A DNA stretch of 64,000 bases from the NCBI RefSeq assembly GCF_009604455.1, contig NZ_WEGL01000002.1, positions 1-64,000 on the forward strand, in the 5' to 3' direction. The translations under genes were made by a program, and so were the position numbers. This document shows positions 8,551-16,593 of this stretch, piece by piece. The notes beneath the pieces are model-generated. The model was not told where the DNA came from and ran no database searches. It saw only the letters and a program-made list of their open reading frames with translations. Positions within the stretch are counted from its first letter, which is position 1, and the number at the start of each line of letters is the position of its first letter. Origin of the DNA: Streptomyces sp. RB17. GTDB taxonomy: Bacteria > Actinomycetota > Actinomycetes > Streptomycetales > Streptomycetaceae.

Positions 8551-8781
8551 CTACTGGTCCTGTCGCAGCGGTCGCAGGACCGCCTCGCCGGCGCGCACGA
8601 GCGCGGACAGCGGTTGTCCGGCCCAGCCGGTGAGGTCACGCGCGAAGGAGAGGTCCACTTCGATGGTCACCTTGAGGTAGCGGGTGTCCAGCCGAGTCAC
8701 TTTGGTGGGAGCGGAAGCGTGGCCTGTCGTGTCCGGCCGACGCTGCAGTGCGGCTCGATAGGTGTCCTTGCGCTGGTTCAT
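8551..8781 (-). CDS. 76-aa partner of a ParA-like ATPase
   Basis: A small basic protein whose ATG overlaps the stop of the ParA-like gene (ATGA), indicating translational coupling. Features include MNQRKDTYRAAL, a beta-rich centre (YLKVTIEVDLSF) and AVLRPLRQDQ at the end. It is too short for a standard ParB and shows no obvious helix-turn-helix. By position it may be the regulatory or adaptor partner of the ATPase, as small proteins are for many orphan ParA systems. Not recognised as a named family. Confidence 0.65.
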   Translation of the reverse strand: MNQRKDTYRAALQRRPDTTGHASAPTKVTRLDTRYLKVTIEVDLSFARDLTGWAGQPLSALVRAGEAVLRPLRQDQ

Positions 8782-9473
8782 GCCCTGTCCTGACGGTCGA
8801 TGAGCTCCGCTGCGAGATCCATGTACGCCGTGCCCTTCACCTCGACGGGTCTGCCGAAGGACTGGGAGTACAGGTCGAGACGTGGGACATGCGTGGACAA
8901 CACGTCGAAACCCCGCTCCGTGAGGGCTTCGCGGGCGTCGGCATCGGGACCCGTACGCGTGGCGTCGGGGCGGTTCGTGCGGTTCAGCAGGACGGCGGTA
9001 CGGGCCGGGTGGGAGCGCAGGGACTGCATGTCGTCCATTTCGCGGTCGATGGGCGCCATGCGGTCCAGTTCGATCGGGGCCGGGGTCACGGGCACGATCC
9101 ACTCGCTCGCGTAGCGCATGACGCCCCGGGCGATGTGGGCGTGGTCCTCCAGCTGCGGGGCGTCGAACACCACGGCCCGTCGGTTGTCGAGAAAGTCGTT
9201 CACCCGCCGGTGTACGTCGCCCACGGGAAGGGAGAGCACGGGGAACGGAAAGCCGCCCGCCAGTTCGCTCCAGCGCAGCGCGGAAGAGGCGGGGTCGCTG
9301 TCCACGAGCAACGGCGACAGGCCCGACGCGTGCAGCGCGTGGGCCAACCAGACGGCGCTGGTCGTCTTCCCCACACCGGGTTTGAGGTTCACGAATGCAT
9401 AGCTCAGCGGCACAGGAGCCGACGCTAACGGCCCAGCGCCGAGGCCCGCCGTCGACGCGGAGCCGCCGTGCAC
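8778..9473 (-). CDS. ParA/MinD-like P-loop ATPase
   Basis: A 231-aa deviant-Walker ATPase. Residues 31-40 hold KPGVGKTTSA, with the signature lysine two residues after the motif start and the usual GKTT. Switch motifs are VDSDPASSA and the Walker B-like AVVFDAPQLEDHA. It belongs to the ParA group that positions plasmids, chromosomes or protein cargo. It is coupled to a 76-aa downstream gene rather than to parB, so it is not the chromosomal par locus; an integrated plasmid remnant or a cargo-positioning role are both possible. GTG 9473 is used; an internal start nearer the P-loop is possible. Confidence 0.8.
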   Translation of the reverse strand: MHGGSASTAGLGAGPLASAPVPLSYAFVNLKPGVGKTTSAVWLAHALHASGLSPLLVDSDPASSALRWSELAGGFPFPVLSLPVGDVHRRVNDFLDNRRAVVFDAPQLEDHAHIARGVMRYASEWIVPVTPAPIELDRMAPIDREMDDMQSLRSHPARTAVLLNRTNRPDATRTGPDADAREALTERGFDVLSTHVPRLDLYSQSFGRPVEVKGTAYMDLAAELIDRQDRA

Positions 9474-9732
9474 GGTTCACCCTGCGGCGCCGGTGAATCA
9501 TTCCCGCGGGCTAACCTCCCGACCGCAGTCGCCTCCTCGGGGCGTCCATGCCGGTACACGTCCCCCTGTGCCGCTTCCCTGTCGCGTTGTCGGCCGGGAA
9601 GCGGCACGGGCGCGAGATGGGACCAAGCCGTGAAGCACCGCCGGAAACCCTGTGGAAGCGGTGTCGGTGGGGCCGCTTATGCTGCACCGGACGATCACTG
9701 GACGATCACGCGGAACCTGGGGAGGGCGCGGC

Positions 9733-10719
9733 ATGTGGGGCAAGCTGTTCGGCAGGGGTGCGGAGAGACCGGCGGCGGATCCGCACGCCCTTCCCGTCCC
9801 GAACAAGCAGAAGAACGGGATGTACACGCTGCACGCGCTCGGGGACGCGCGGGTGCTCGCCCTGGTGGAGGCGGCCGAGGCGGGTGACTGGGGGGCGGTC
9901 AAGGCGACGCTGGCCCCCTTCGATCTAGGCCGCGACCATCAGGTCCTCGGTGAGCTGGCCGACCTGGACGGTGTGCAGGACTGGATCGGCCGGGCCGTCG
10001 CGGAGGATGCGGAGCACCGGGCGACGGCCCTGCTGATATCCGGGGCGCGCCACATCATCTGGGGCTGGGAGGCGCGCACCAGCGCGCGTGCCGTGGACGT
10101 CACGCAGGAGCAGTGGCGGGTCTTCCACGACCGGCTCCACATCGCCGAGGAGCACCTGTTCGAGGCCACCGAGCTGCGGCCGGAATGGGTCACACCATGG
10201 CGCCGCCTCCTCACCTCCGGCCGCGGCATGTCCCTGGGCCTCGCCGTCAACGAGACCCGGCGCGACGCCGCCCTGCGCCGCGACCCGCTGGACCTGGAGA
10301 CCCACATCGAGTGGGTGTCGCAGTTGCAGCCCCGTTGGGGCGGCGAGCCCGGCGAGGCCCTGGCGTTCGCCCGTGAGGCGTTCGCCGGGGCGCCCGAGGG
10401 CCATCGTCTCGGCTGTGTGATCGCCATGGCCCATATCGAGGAGTGGGTGGAGTCGGACCGCAAGGACTGCCTCGACACACCTGGCGTCCAGGAGGAGTTG
10501 AGGGCCGCGGCCAGACACAGCATCCTCCACCCCGCCTACGAGCGACGCCCGGGCTGGCAGGAGGACTTCAACATGTTCGCCATGGCCCTGGCGCTGTCTT
10601 CCGAGAGCATCGTGGCCCCGCGCGTCTTCCACGAGCTGGACGGCGCCTACACCTCGTGGCCATGGAAGTACATGGCACAGCCGGAGAAGATGTACGCCCG
10701 TTTCCGGCGTACAGCCTGA
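9733..10719 (+). CDS. Helical protein upstream of the Hsp90-like gene
   Basis: A 328-aa soluble protein. After a short leader (MWGKLFGRG) it is built of helices with TPR-like spacing, for example ALVEAAEAGDWGAVKATL and IAEEHLFEATELRPEW, the pattern of Sel1/TPR folds. The start at 9733 follows GGGGAGG by about 8 nt. It ends 50 bp before the Hsp90-family gene on the same strand and probably forms an operon with it and the following TPR gene. No enzymatic motif is visible. Function unknown; a co-chaperone or client role is inferred from context only. Confidence 0.65.
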   Translation: MWGKLFGRGAERPAADPHALPVPNKQKNGMYTLHALGDARVLALVEAAEAGDWGAVKATLAPFDLGRDHQVLGELADLDGVQDWIGRAVAEDAEHRATALLISGARHIIWGWEARTSARAVDVTQEQWRVFHDRLHIAEEHLFEATELRPEWVTPWRRLLTSGRGMSLGLAVNETRRDAALRRDPLDLETHIEWVSQLQPRWGGEPGEALAFAREAFAGAPEGHRLGCVIAMAHIEEWVESDRKDCLDTPGVQEELRAAARHSILHPAYERRPGWQEDFNMFAMALALSSESIVAPRVFHELDGAYTSWPWKYMAQPEKMYARFRRTA

Positions 10720-10769
10720 GCCCGCCACCCCGCCTGCCACTCCTCGATCACCCCACCCCGGACTGCCCG

Positions 10770-12617
10770 ATGACTCTTTCCGACACCCCTTCGAGCCCGG
10801 CCGGCGCCGACCGCACCTTCCAGGTGGACCTGCGCGGCCTCGTCGACCTCCTCTCCCACCACCTCTACTCCAGCCCCCGCGTCTATCTGCGCGAACTCCT
10901 GCAGAACGCGGTGGACGCGCTGACCGCACGGCACGGCCTCGAACCGGCCGCCCCCGCCGACGCCTTCGGTATCCGCCTGTACGCCGACGGCTCGGTGGTC
11001 CGGGTCGAGGACGACGGCGTCGGTCTCACCGAGGCCGATGTGCACAGCTTCCTCGCCACGATCGGCCGCAGCAGCAAGCGTGCAGAGCGGATCGCCGAGC
11101 AACGCGGCGACTTCATCGGCCAGTTCGGCATCGGCCTGCTCTCCTGCTTCCTGGTCGCGGACGAGATCCATGTCCTGAGCCGATCCGCCCGCACCCCCGA
11201 CGCCCCCGTCGTGGAGTGGCGGGGACGCGGTGACGGCAGCTACACCGTCCGTGCCCTGCCCGCCTCCGCCCGTCCCCGACCCGGTACCACCGTCACACTG
11301 ACGCCGCGCGCCGACGCGGGCGAGTGGACCCGGCCGGCCGAGGTGCACGCGCTGGCCCGGCACTTCGGCTCCCTGCTGCGCCACCCGGTGACCTTCGGCG
11401 ACGGCACGGGTGGCCCGGGCGCATCCGTCAATCCCGAGCCCGCACCGTGGGCGCGTACGTACCCCACGCCGGGCACCCGCTCCCGCGCGCTCGCCGCGTA
11501 CGGCGAGGAGGTCTTCGGGTTCACGCCGCTGGACACCATCGAACTGGACCTGCCGGCCGTGGGCCTGAAGGGCATCGCGTGCGTGCTGCCCGAGACGGTG
11601 CCGGCCGGGCGCCGGCACGGCCACCGCGTGCACGTCAAGGGCATGCTGCTGTCCGAGCAGGCCGAGGAGATCCTGCCCGAGTGGGCCTTCTTCGTCCGCT
11701 GCGTGGTCGACGCCGAGAGCCTGCGCCCGACGGCGTCCCGCGAGTCCCTGTACGAGGACGACACCCTCGCCGCGGTCCGTGACGCCCTCGCCGAACGGCT
11801 GCGCGCGTGGATCGCCCGGACCGCCGCCGGCGACCCCGACCTCCTCGGCCGCTTCCTCCAGGCCCACCACCTGGCCGTGAAGTCGCTCGCGGTGCACGAC
11901 GACGAGATCCTGCGGATGCTGCTGCCGTGGCTGCCGTTCGAGACCACCGACGGACACTGCACCCTCGACGAGTTCGCGCGCACCCACCGCACCGTGCTCG
12001 TGACCTCCAGCGTGGAGGAGTTCCGGCAGGTCGCGGCGATCGCCTCGGCCGCCGGGCTCGGCGTCGTCAACGGCGGCTACACCTACGACCGTGAACTGGT
12101 CCACCGGCTGCCGGAGATCAGGCCGGAGGCCAGCGTCGCCGACCTCGACCCGGCCACGCTCACCGCCCACCTCGACCCCGTCGACCGGGAGACGGAACTG
12201 GCCGCCACGGCCTACCTCGCCCAGGCCCGCGACGCCCTCGCCGTCTTCGACTGCGACGTCGCGCTGCGCACCTTCCAGCCCGCCTCCGCCCCCGCCCTCC
12301 TCCTCGACAGCCGCGAGGCCCGGCACGAGCGCACCCGTTCCCGGCTCGCCCGTGAGCAGCAGGGAGGCCTGTGGGGCGACATCCTCGGCCACCTGCGTCA
12401 GGAGGCCCCGCGGGCCCAGCTGATCCTCAACCAGCTCAATCCGCTGGTCCGTACGGCCGTCACCATCGACGAACCCGAACTGGCCCGCACCAGCGCCGAA
12501 GCCCTCTACGGGCAGGCCGCGATGCTGTCGCGGCGTCCGCTCAGGCCCGCCGAATCGAGCCTCATCAACCGCTCCTTCCTCGACCTTCTCGCCCACGCCC
12601 TCCGCAAGGACAGCTGA
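10770..12617 (+). CDS. HtpG-like Hsp90-family chaperone
   Basis: A 615-aa protein, close to the 624 aa of E. coli HtpG. The GHKL ATP-binding domain is intact: N-box RELLQNAVDA (Glu42, Asn46), EDDGVGL (Asp82), and GQFGIGLLS at 117-125. The middle domain has the catalytic-loop equivalent TASRESLYED. The C-terminal third differs from classical HtpG. It would act as an ATP-driven chaperone in the cytoplasm. In contrast to housekeeping htpG it is embedded between two helical-repeat genes, suggesting a dedicated client system. ATG 10770 begins directly before the conserved TFQVDLRGLVDLLSHHLY; the longer frame upstream is a shadow of the preceding gene. Confidence 0.85.
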   Translation: MTLSDTPSSPAGADRTFQVDLRGLVDLLSHHLYSSPRVYLRELLQNAVDALTARHGLEPAAPADAFGIRLYADGSVVRVEDDGVGLTEADVHSFLATIGRSSKRAERIAEQRGDFIGQFGIGLLSCFLVADEIHVLSRSARTPDAPVVEWRGRGDGSYTVRALPASARPRPGTTVTLTPRADAGEWTRPAEVHALARHFGSLLRHPVTFGDGTGGPGASVNPEPAPWARTYPTPGTRSRALAAYGEEVFGFTPLDTIELDLPAVGLKGIACVLPETVPAGRRHGHRVHVKGMLLSEQAEEILPEWAFFVRCVVDAESLRPTASRESLYEDDTLAAVRDALAERLRAWIARTAAGDPDLLGRFLQAHHLAVKSLAVHDDEILRMLLPWLPFETTDGHCTLDEFARTHRTVLVTSSVEEFRQVAAIASAAGLGVVNGGYTYDRELVHRLPEIRPEASVADLDPATLTAHLDPVDRETELAATAYLAQARDALAVFDCDVALRTFQPASAPALLLDSREARHERTRSRLAREQQGGLWGDILGHLRQEAPRAQLILNQLNPLVRTAVTIDEPELARTSAEALYGQAAMLSRRPLRPAESSLINRSFLDLLAHALRKDS

Positions 12618-12619
12618 CG

Positions 12620-15553
12620 ATGCCGACCGCACCCCAGACCACCGACGAGCTGTACCAGGCACTCCAGGAGAACGACCGGCGCCCCTACGGTCGTACCCGC
12701 ACCGTCACCGCCGAGGAACTGGCCGACGCCGCCGAGCAGTTCGCGGAGCCCCTCCCGCTCGTCCACGCGCTCCTCGAACTCCAGGAGGCGTACACCTACG
12801 GCTCCGAACCCAGGAAGTCGCCCGTCGTCTTCGCCCGTCTGCTCACCCTCTTCGACGAGCAGCCGGACGTCTTCGACGAGCGCCTGCGCCACTCGCTGTT
12901 CTGGCGGTTCAAGTGGGTGGCCAACGCCCTGCGCCAGCTGCCCGAGATACCGCTGGCCAGCCTGCGCCAGTGGTCGGCGGAGATGCGCGACCGGTACGAG
13001 AGGGCCGGCCTCGGCCTGCAGCCGTACTACGGGCAGGCGTACCAGCTCGCCGCCCACGTCGGCGAGGACACCGACCTCGCCTACGAGCTGTGGGCGGGCC
13101 GCACCCGCACCAGACTCAGCGACTGCGAGGCCTGCGAGACCTGCGAACGCGCCCTGTACCACCTCGCGGCGGGCGACGACGAGCGGGCCCTCGCCACCTG
13201 GCAGCCCGTCCTGGCCGGGAAGGAGTCCTGCCGGGAGGAGCCCGCCCGCTCCGTCTCCTACGCACTGCTGCCCCTGCTGCGCACCGGCCACGCCGACCGG
13301 GCCCGCGAACTGCACCTCGCCGGCTACCGGGCCTGCCGCCGCGACCCCTCGATGTCCGGCGAGGTCGGCCGGCACCTGGAGTTCTGCGCGCTGACCGGCA
13401 ACGAGGCACGCGGCCTGGAACTCCTTGCAGAGAACCGGAGCCTGTTCGACGAAGTCGACTCGCCGCTGGACCAGCTCGGCTTCCTCACCGGCGTGGAGGT
13501 CCTCCTCCAGCGCGTCGAATCCCTCGGCCACGGCGAACTGCCCGCCGCCGGATACGCGGGCCGCACCTGGACGGTGGCCGGCCTGCGCGCCGAGGTCCGT
13601 GGCCGCGCCGACGACCTCGCCGCCCGCTTCGACGCCCGCAACGCGACCACGGCCCACACCGACCGGCGCAGGGCCCGCCTCGACCGCGCCCCCCTCCTGG
13701 ACGCACTGGAACTGACCCTGCGCACCCGCGGCCTCGACGACGTGGCCCCGGCCGCCCCGGCTGCCGCGCCCGCCCCCCGCACCGCCGCCGCCGTCCCCGA
13801 GTCGCTGCCCGAACTCGTCGTCCGGGCACGGGCGTCGGAGGAGCAGGGGCATCCGGACGCGACGGCCTGCTGGGCACGGCTGCGCACGCTCGTCGCCGTC
13901 CCCGACTACGCCCACCCCGACGACCCGGCCGTGGGACCGCTCGTACGGCTGCGTGCGGACCTGCTGGCCGACGAGGCGCGCCGGGCGGGCGAGAAGGACG
14001 AGTTCGAGAAGGCCGCCGCCCTGTACGAGGAGGCCGCGCGCCTGTACGACGAGGCCGGAGCGCCGGGTGACGCGGTGCTCGCCCGCGCCTGCGCGCTGCT
14101 CCCCGCGGCCGAGATCCCCGGGGAGAGTGCCGGCGAGGCCGAGGCGAAGGCCGCCGCGCTGACGGCCGCCCACGCGGCCCTCGTCCGGCTGCACGAGCAG
14201 ACCCCCGGCCTCGCCCCGTACCAGGAGGCCCGGCTGCTGCGGCTGCGGGCGACCGCGCTCGGCCTGCGGCTGCAGACGTCGAGGAACGAGGAGCACATCG
14301 CGCCGGTCTTCGCCGAGGTGGACCTGCTGCTCGACTTCGCCACCCGGCACGACATCGCCGGACAGGTCTCCGGCGCCCTGCTGCTGCGGGCCAGCACGTA
14401 CGCCCTCTCCGGCGATCTGCCCGCCGCGGCCACGGAGATCGACGCCCTCCTCGACCGGCTGAAGGCGAACGGCCCCGCCTGGCACCTGCCCCGCACGCTC
14501 GGCCTGCGCGGCCGGATCCAGCTCGGCCTGAAGGACGCGCAGGCGGCGCACGCGGACCTCACCGAGAGCCTGCGACTGGCCGCCGACTGGCCGGCCGACA
14601 CGATCGACACCGCCCGCCTCCACGGTGATCTGGCCCAGGCCTGCATGTACCTGGGCCGTCCCGACGAGGCACTGCGGAACCTGACGCGCTCCGCGGAGCT
14701 GGAACTGCGCCACGGCAGCCGGACGGACGCGTTCTGCACCTACAGCAACGCGGCCCGGCTCAGTCTCGACCTGGGCCGCGTCGAGGACTGCATCGCCCTG
14801 CTCGACTCCCTCCTGGCCGAACCGGACGTCGCCGCCGGAGAGCAGGACGACCGGCTCGTCGCCCAACTGCGGCTGACCCGCGCCCGCGCGCTGCACGCGG
14901 GCGAGGACCTCAAGGCCGCCACGGCGGAGTTCGCCGCCCTCGCGGCCGAGTCGGCCGGCTGGGACGACGACCCCGGGAGCCACGCCATGATCGCCGCGGA
15001 GACCGCCGTACTCCTCGCCGAGTCCGGCGAGTTCGGCCGGGCCCGTGAGGCGGCGGACCAGGCCCTCGCCGCCCACGTCCGGGCCCCGCGCTACGAGCAG
15101 CTCAGCAACTGCCTGCGCGAACTCGCCCGCCTTCAGGCCCAGCAACAGGGTGCCGAGGGCCTGTCCGACGCCCTCGCCTTCCTCGCCGACGCGGGCAGGA
15201 TCGCCGACGAGGCCCGCGCCGCGGGGTACGAGGCCCGCGGCCGCTCCCTGGACAGTGCCCTGGCCTACGAACACGGACGGGTGGGCGCCTACGCCGGTGA
15301 GTACGAGACCGCCCTGGCAGCCCTGGACAAGGCCCTCACCCTGCTCGGCGAACCGGGACCCGACGAGGACCACGCCGGCGAGTGGGCCGAGTGCGTCCGG
15401 CTCGCGGGTGTCGTGGAGGGCGTGTACCTGGAACGCACCACCCCCGCCCTCACCCGCCTCGACGCGGCGGTCTCCCGCCTCACCGCCCTGGGCCACACCG
15501 AGGAGAGCGAGCCGCTGACCTCCCTGGCGACCCGGCTGCGCGACGAGGGGTGA
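12620..15553 (+). CDS. Large TPR protein paired with the Hsp90-like chaperone
   Basis: A 977-aa protein starting 2 nt after the chaperone stop, so co-translated. It consists of tandem helical hairpins with TPR features, for example GDLAQACMYLGRPDEALRNL at about 675-695 and YSNAARLSLDLGRVEDCIAL. A striking CEACETCE element (Cys169, Cys172, Cys175) sits in an otherwise Cys-poor protein and could bind metal. An Ala/Pro-rich linker near residue 375 divides two repeat blocks. No signal peptide or membrane segment. Eukaryotic Hsp90 uses TPR co-chaperones; a similar partnership is inferred. A terminator hairpin follows immediately. Confidence 0.8.
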   Translation: MPTAPQTTDELYQALQENDRRPYGRTRTVTAEELADAAEQFAEPLPLVHALLELQEAYTYGSEPRKSPVVFARLLTLFDEQPDVFDERLRHSLFWRFKWVANALRQLPEIPLASLRQWSAEMRDRYERAGLGLQPYYGQAYQLAAHVGEDTDLAYELWAGRTRTRLSDCEACETCERALYHLAAGDDERALATWQPVLAGKESCREEPARSVSYALLPLLRTGHADRARELHLAGYRACRRDPSMSGEVGRHLEFCALTGNEARGLELLAENRSLFDEVDSPLDQLGFLTGVEVLLQRVESLGHGELPAAGYAGRTWTVAGLRAEVRGRADDLAARFDARNATTAHTDRRRARLDRAPLLDALELTLRTRGLDDVAPAAPAAAPAPRTAAAVPESLPELVVRARASEEQGHPDATACWARLRTLVAVPDYAHPDDPAVGPLVRLRADLLADEARRAGEKDEFEKAAALYEEAARLYDEAGAPGDAVLARACALLPAAEIPGESAGEAEAKAAALTAAHAALVRLHEQTPGLAPYQEARLLRLRATALGLRLQTSRNEEHIAPVFAEVDLLLDFATRHDIAGQVSGALLLRASTYALSGDLPAAATEIDALLDRLKANGPAWHLPRTLGLRGRIQLGLKDAQAAHADLTESLRLAADWPADTIDTARLHGDLAQACMYLGRPDEALRNLTRSAELELRHGSRTDAFCTYSNAARLSLDLGRVEDCIALLDSLLAEPDVAAGEQDDRLVAQLRLTRARALHAGEDLKAATAEFAALAAESAGWDDDPGSHAMIAAETAVLLAESGEFGRAREAADQALAAHVRAPRYEQLSNCLRELARLQAQQQGAEGLSDALAFLADAGRIADEARAAGYEARGRSLDSALAYEHGRVGAYAGEYETALAALDKALTLLGEPGPDEDHAGEWAECVRLAGVVEGVYLERTTPALTRLDAAVSRLTALGHTEESEPLTSLATRLRDEG

Positions 15554-15565
15554 TATGGCGGGCGC

Positions 15566-15595
15566 GGTGCCGGGGCCACAACCCGCCCCGGCACC
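15566..15595 (+). terminator. Terminator of the Hsp90/TPR operon
   Basis: A perfect 10-bp stem, GGTGCCGGGG with CCCCGGCACC, spaced by 10 nt and beginning 13 bp after the TPR stop. Confidence 0.6.
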
Positions 15596-15664
15596 GGGGG
15601 CGCCGCCGTCCCTGGTCACGTGCGCGCTGACCGCGACCTGTCGCGTCCGGCGTGCGCCCGGTGG

Positions 15665-16171
15665 TCACCGGTGCTCGGTGGGTACCGGCTGGGCGAGGGG
15701 GCTGATGCGCCGGGCCGGCGGACGGTCCCGGGGGCGGGCCGCGGCGAGGGCGGAGAGGCTGACGGCGGTCAGGTCGAGGACCGCCAGGGTGAGGCCGGCG
15801 GCCGAGTCGAGGACGCCGGGATCGTGGCGCCGGCGCTGCCGGGAGACGCCCGCGACCAGACGGCGGAACTGCTCGGCGACCGGTTCGCCGAGGGTGGCCT
15901 CGGGCAGTAGCACCGCGGGGGACCGTCCCTGCAGCCGGGCGACGGCCGCGGCGATCACGCCCGCGAACAGACCGCCGGGACCCAGTCCCAGGACGGCCCG
16001 TACCCGCAGGCCGCAGGCTCGCACGTCGTCGGTCCACGGCACCAGGTACGCGTCGAGGTCCAGCCCCGAGGGCCGGTGCCCGGCGGGGCCCGGCAGGGCC
16101 TGCCACACGGTGTGCTCGGTCTCCAGCAGCGGCGCCGCGTCCCGCAGATCGGTGCCCGTCGGGCCGAGCAG
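15665..16171 (-). pseudogene. 5'-truncated gene at the island's left junction
   Basis: An open frame reading leftward ends at 15665 (TGA) and has good Streptomyces codon use. It encodes a plausible alpha/beta sequence (DAYLVPWTDDVRACGLRVR, then LGLGPGGLFAGVIAAAVAR). No start codon with a ribosome site is visible, and the frame runs without interruption to about 16,171, where composition and coding strand change abruptly. It therefore looks like the C-terminal part of a gene whose beginning was removed by the rearrangement. The family is not recognised. Confidence 0.5.
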
Positions 16172-16173
16172 GG

Positions 16174-16512
16174 ACCACCCGCTTCACGGACGGCAGCTTC
16201 CAGCAGCTGAGCTGCGTCGCCGAGGAACTCGCCTTGAGGCTGCTGCTGAATGCGACGAACGGGACCCTGGAGACCTTCGGACTGCTCAACGACGGCGTCT
16301 CGGCTGCTCTCGACGCGTTCACGAACAACGTCTACGAGGACATGGACCACGAGTGGCTCTACGACGACTCCATGGACGGCGTCGACGAGAGCGCCGTCGG
16401 AGCGGCTCTCGGCGTCGCACCGATGGCGTTCAAGGCGTGGTTCACGCCGTTCAACGAGGGCAGGTACGTCCACCCGTCCGCGGCTGATGAACCTGAGGGG
16501 GCAGCGCAGTGA
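16174..16512 (+). pseudogene. 3' fragment of an unrecognised gene
   Basis: A rightward frame of about 112 codons ends at 16512 and opens directly at the junction with the previous fragment. The translation is protein-like (DGSFQQLSCVAEELALRLLL, then FTNNVYEDMDHEWLYDD), acidic and helical. A TTG at 16234 is possible but has no ribosome site, and coding-like sequence extends upstream of it to about 16,174. This is most easily read as the C-terminal remnant of a gene truncated by the same event as its neighbour. It converges with the restriction-modification gene, 81 bp away. Confidence 0.5.
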
Positions 16513-16593
16513 GTTGTCCCGCTGCCCGCCCCTTACACAGGCAGGTTCTGCCGGAGCCACGGGCCTGACACCGAAGACGAGCCGCTGCTTCAC

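Noticed and set aside
12506..15619. 1037-codon open frame on the minus strand
   Set aside because: Shadow of the TPR gene; Gly/Val/Gln-rich translation with no recognisable fold.
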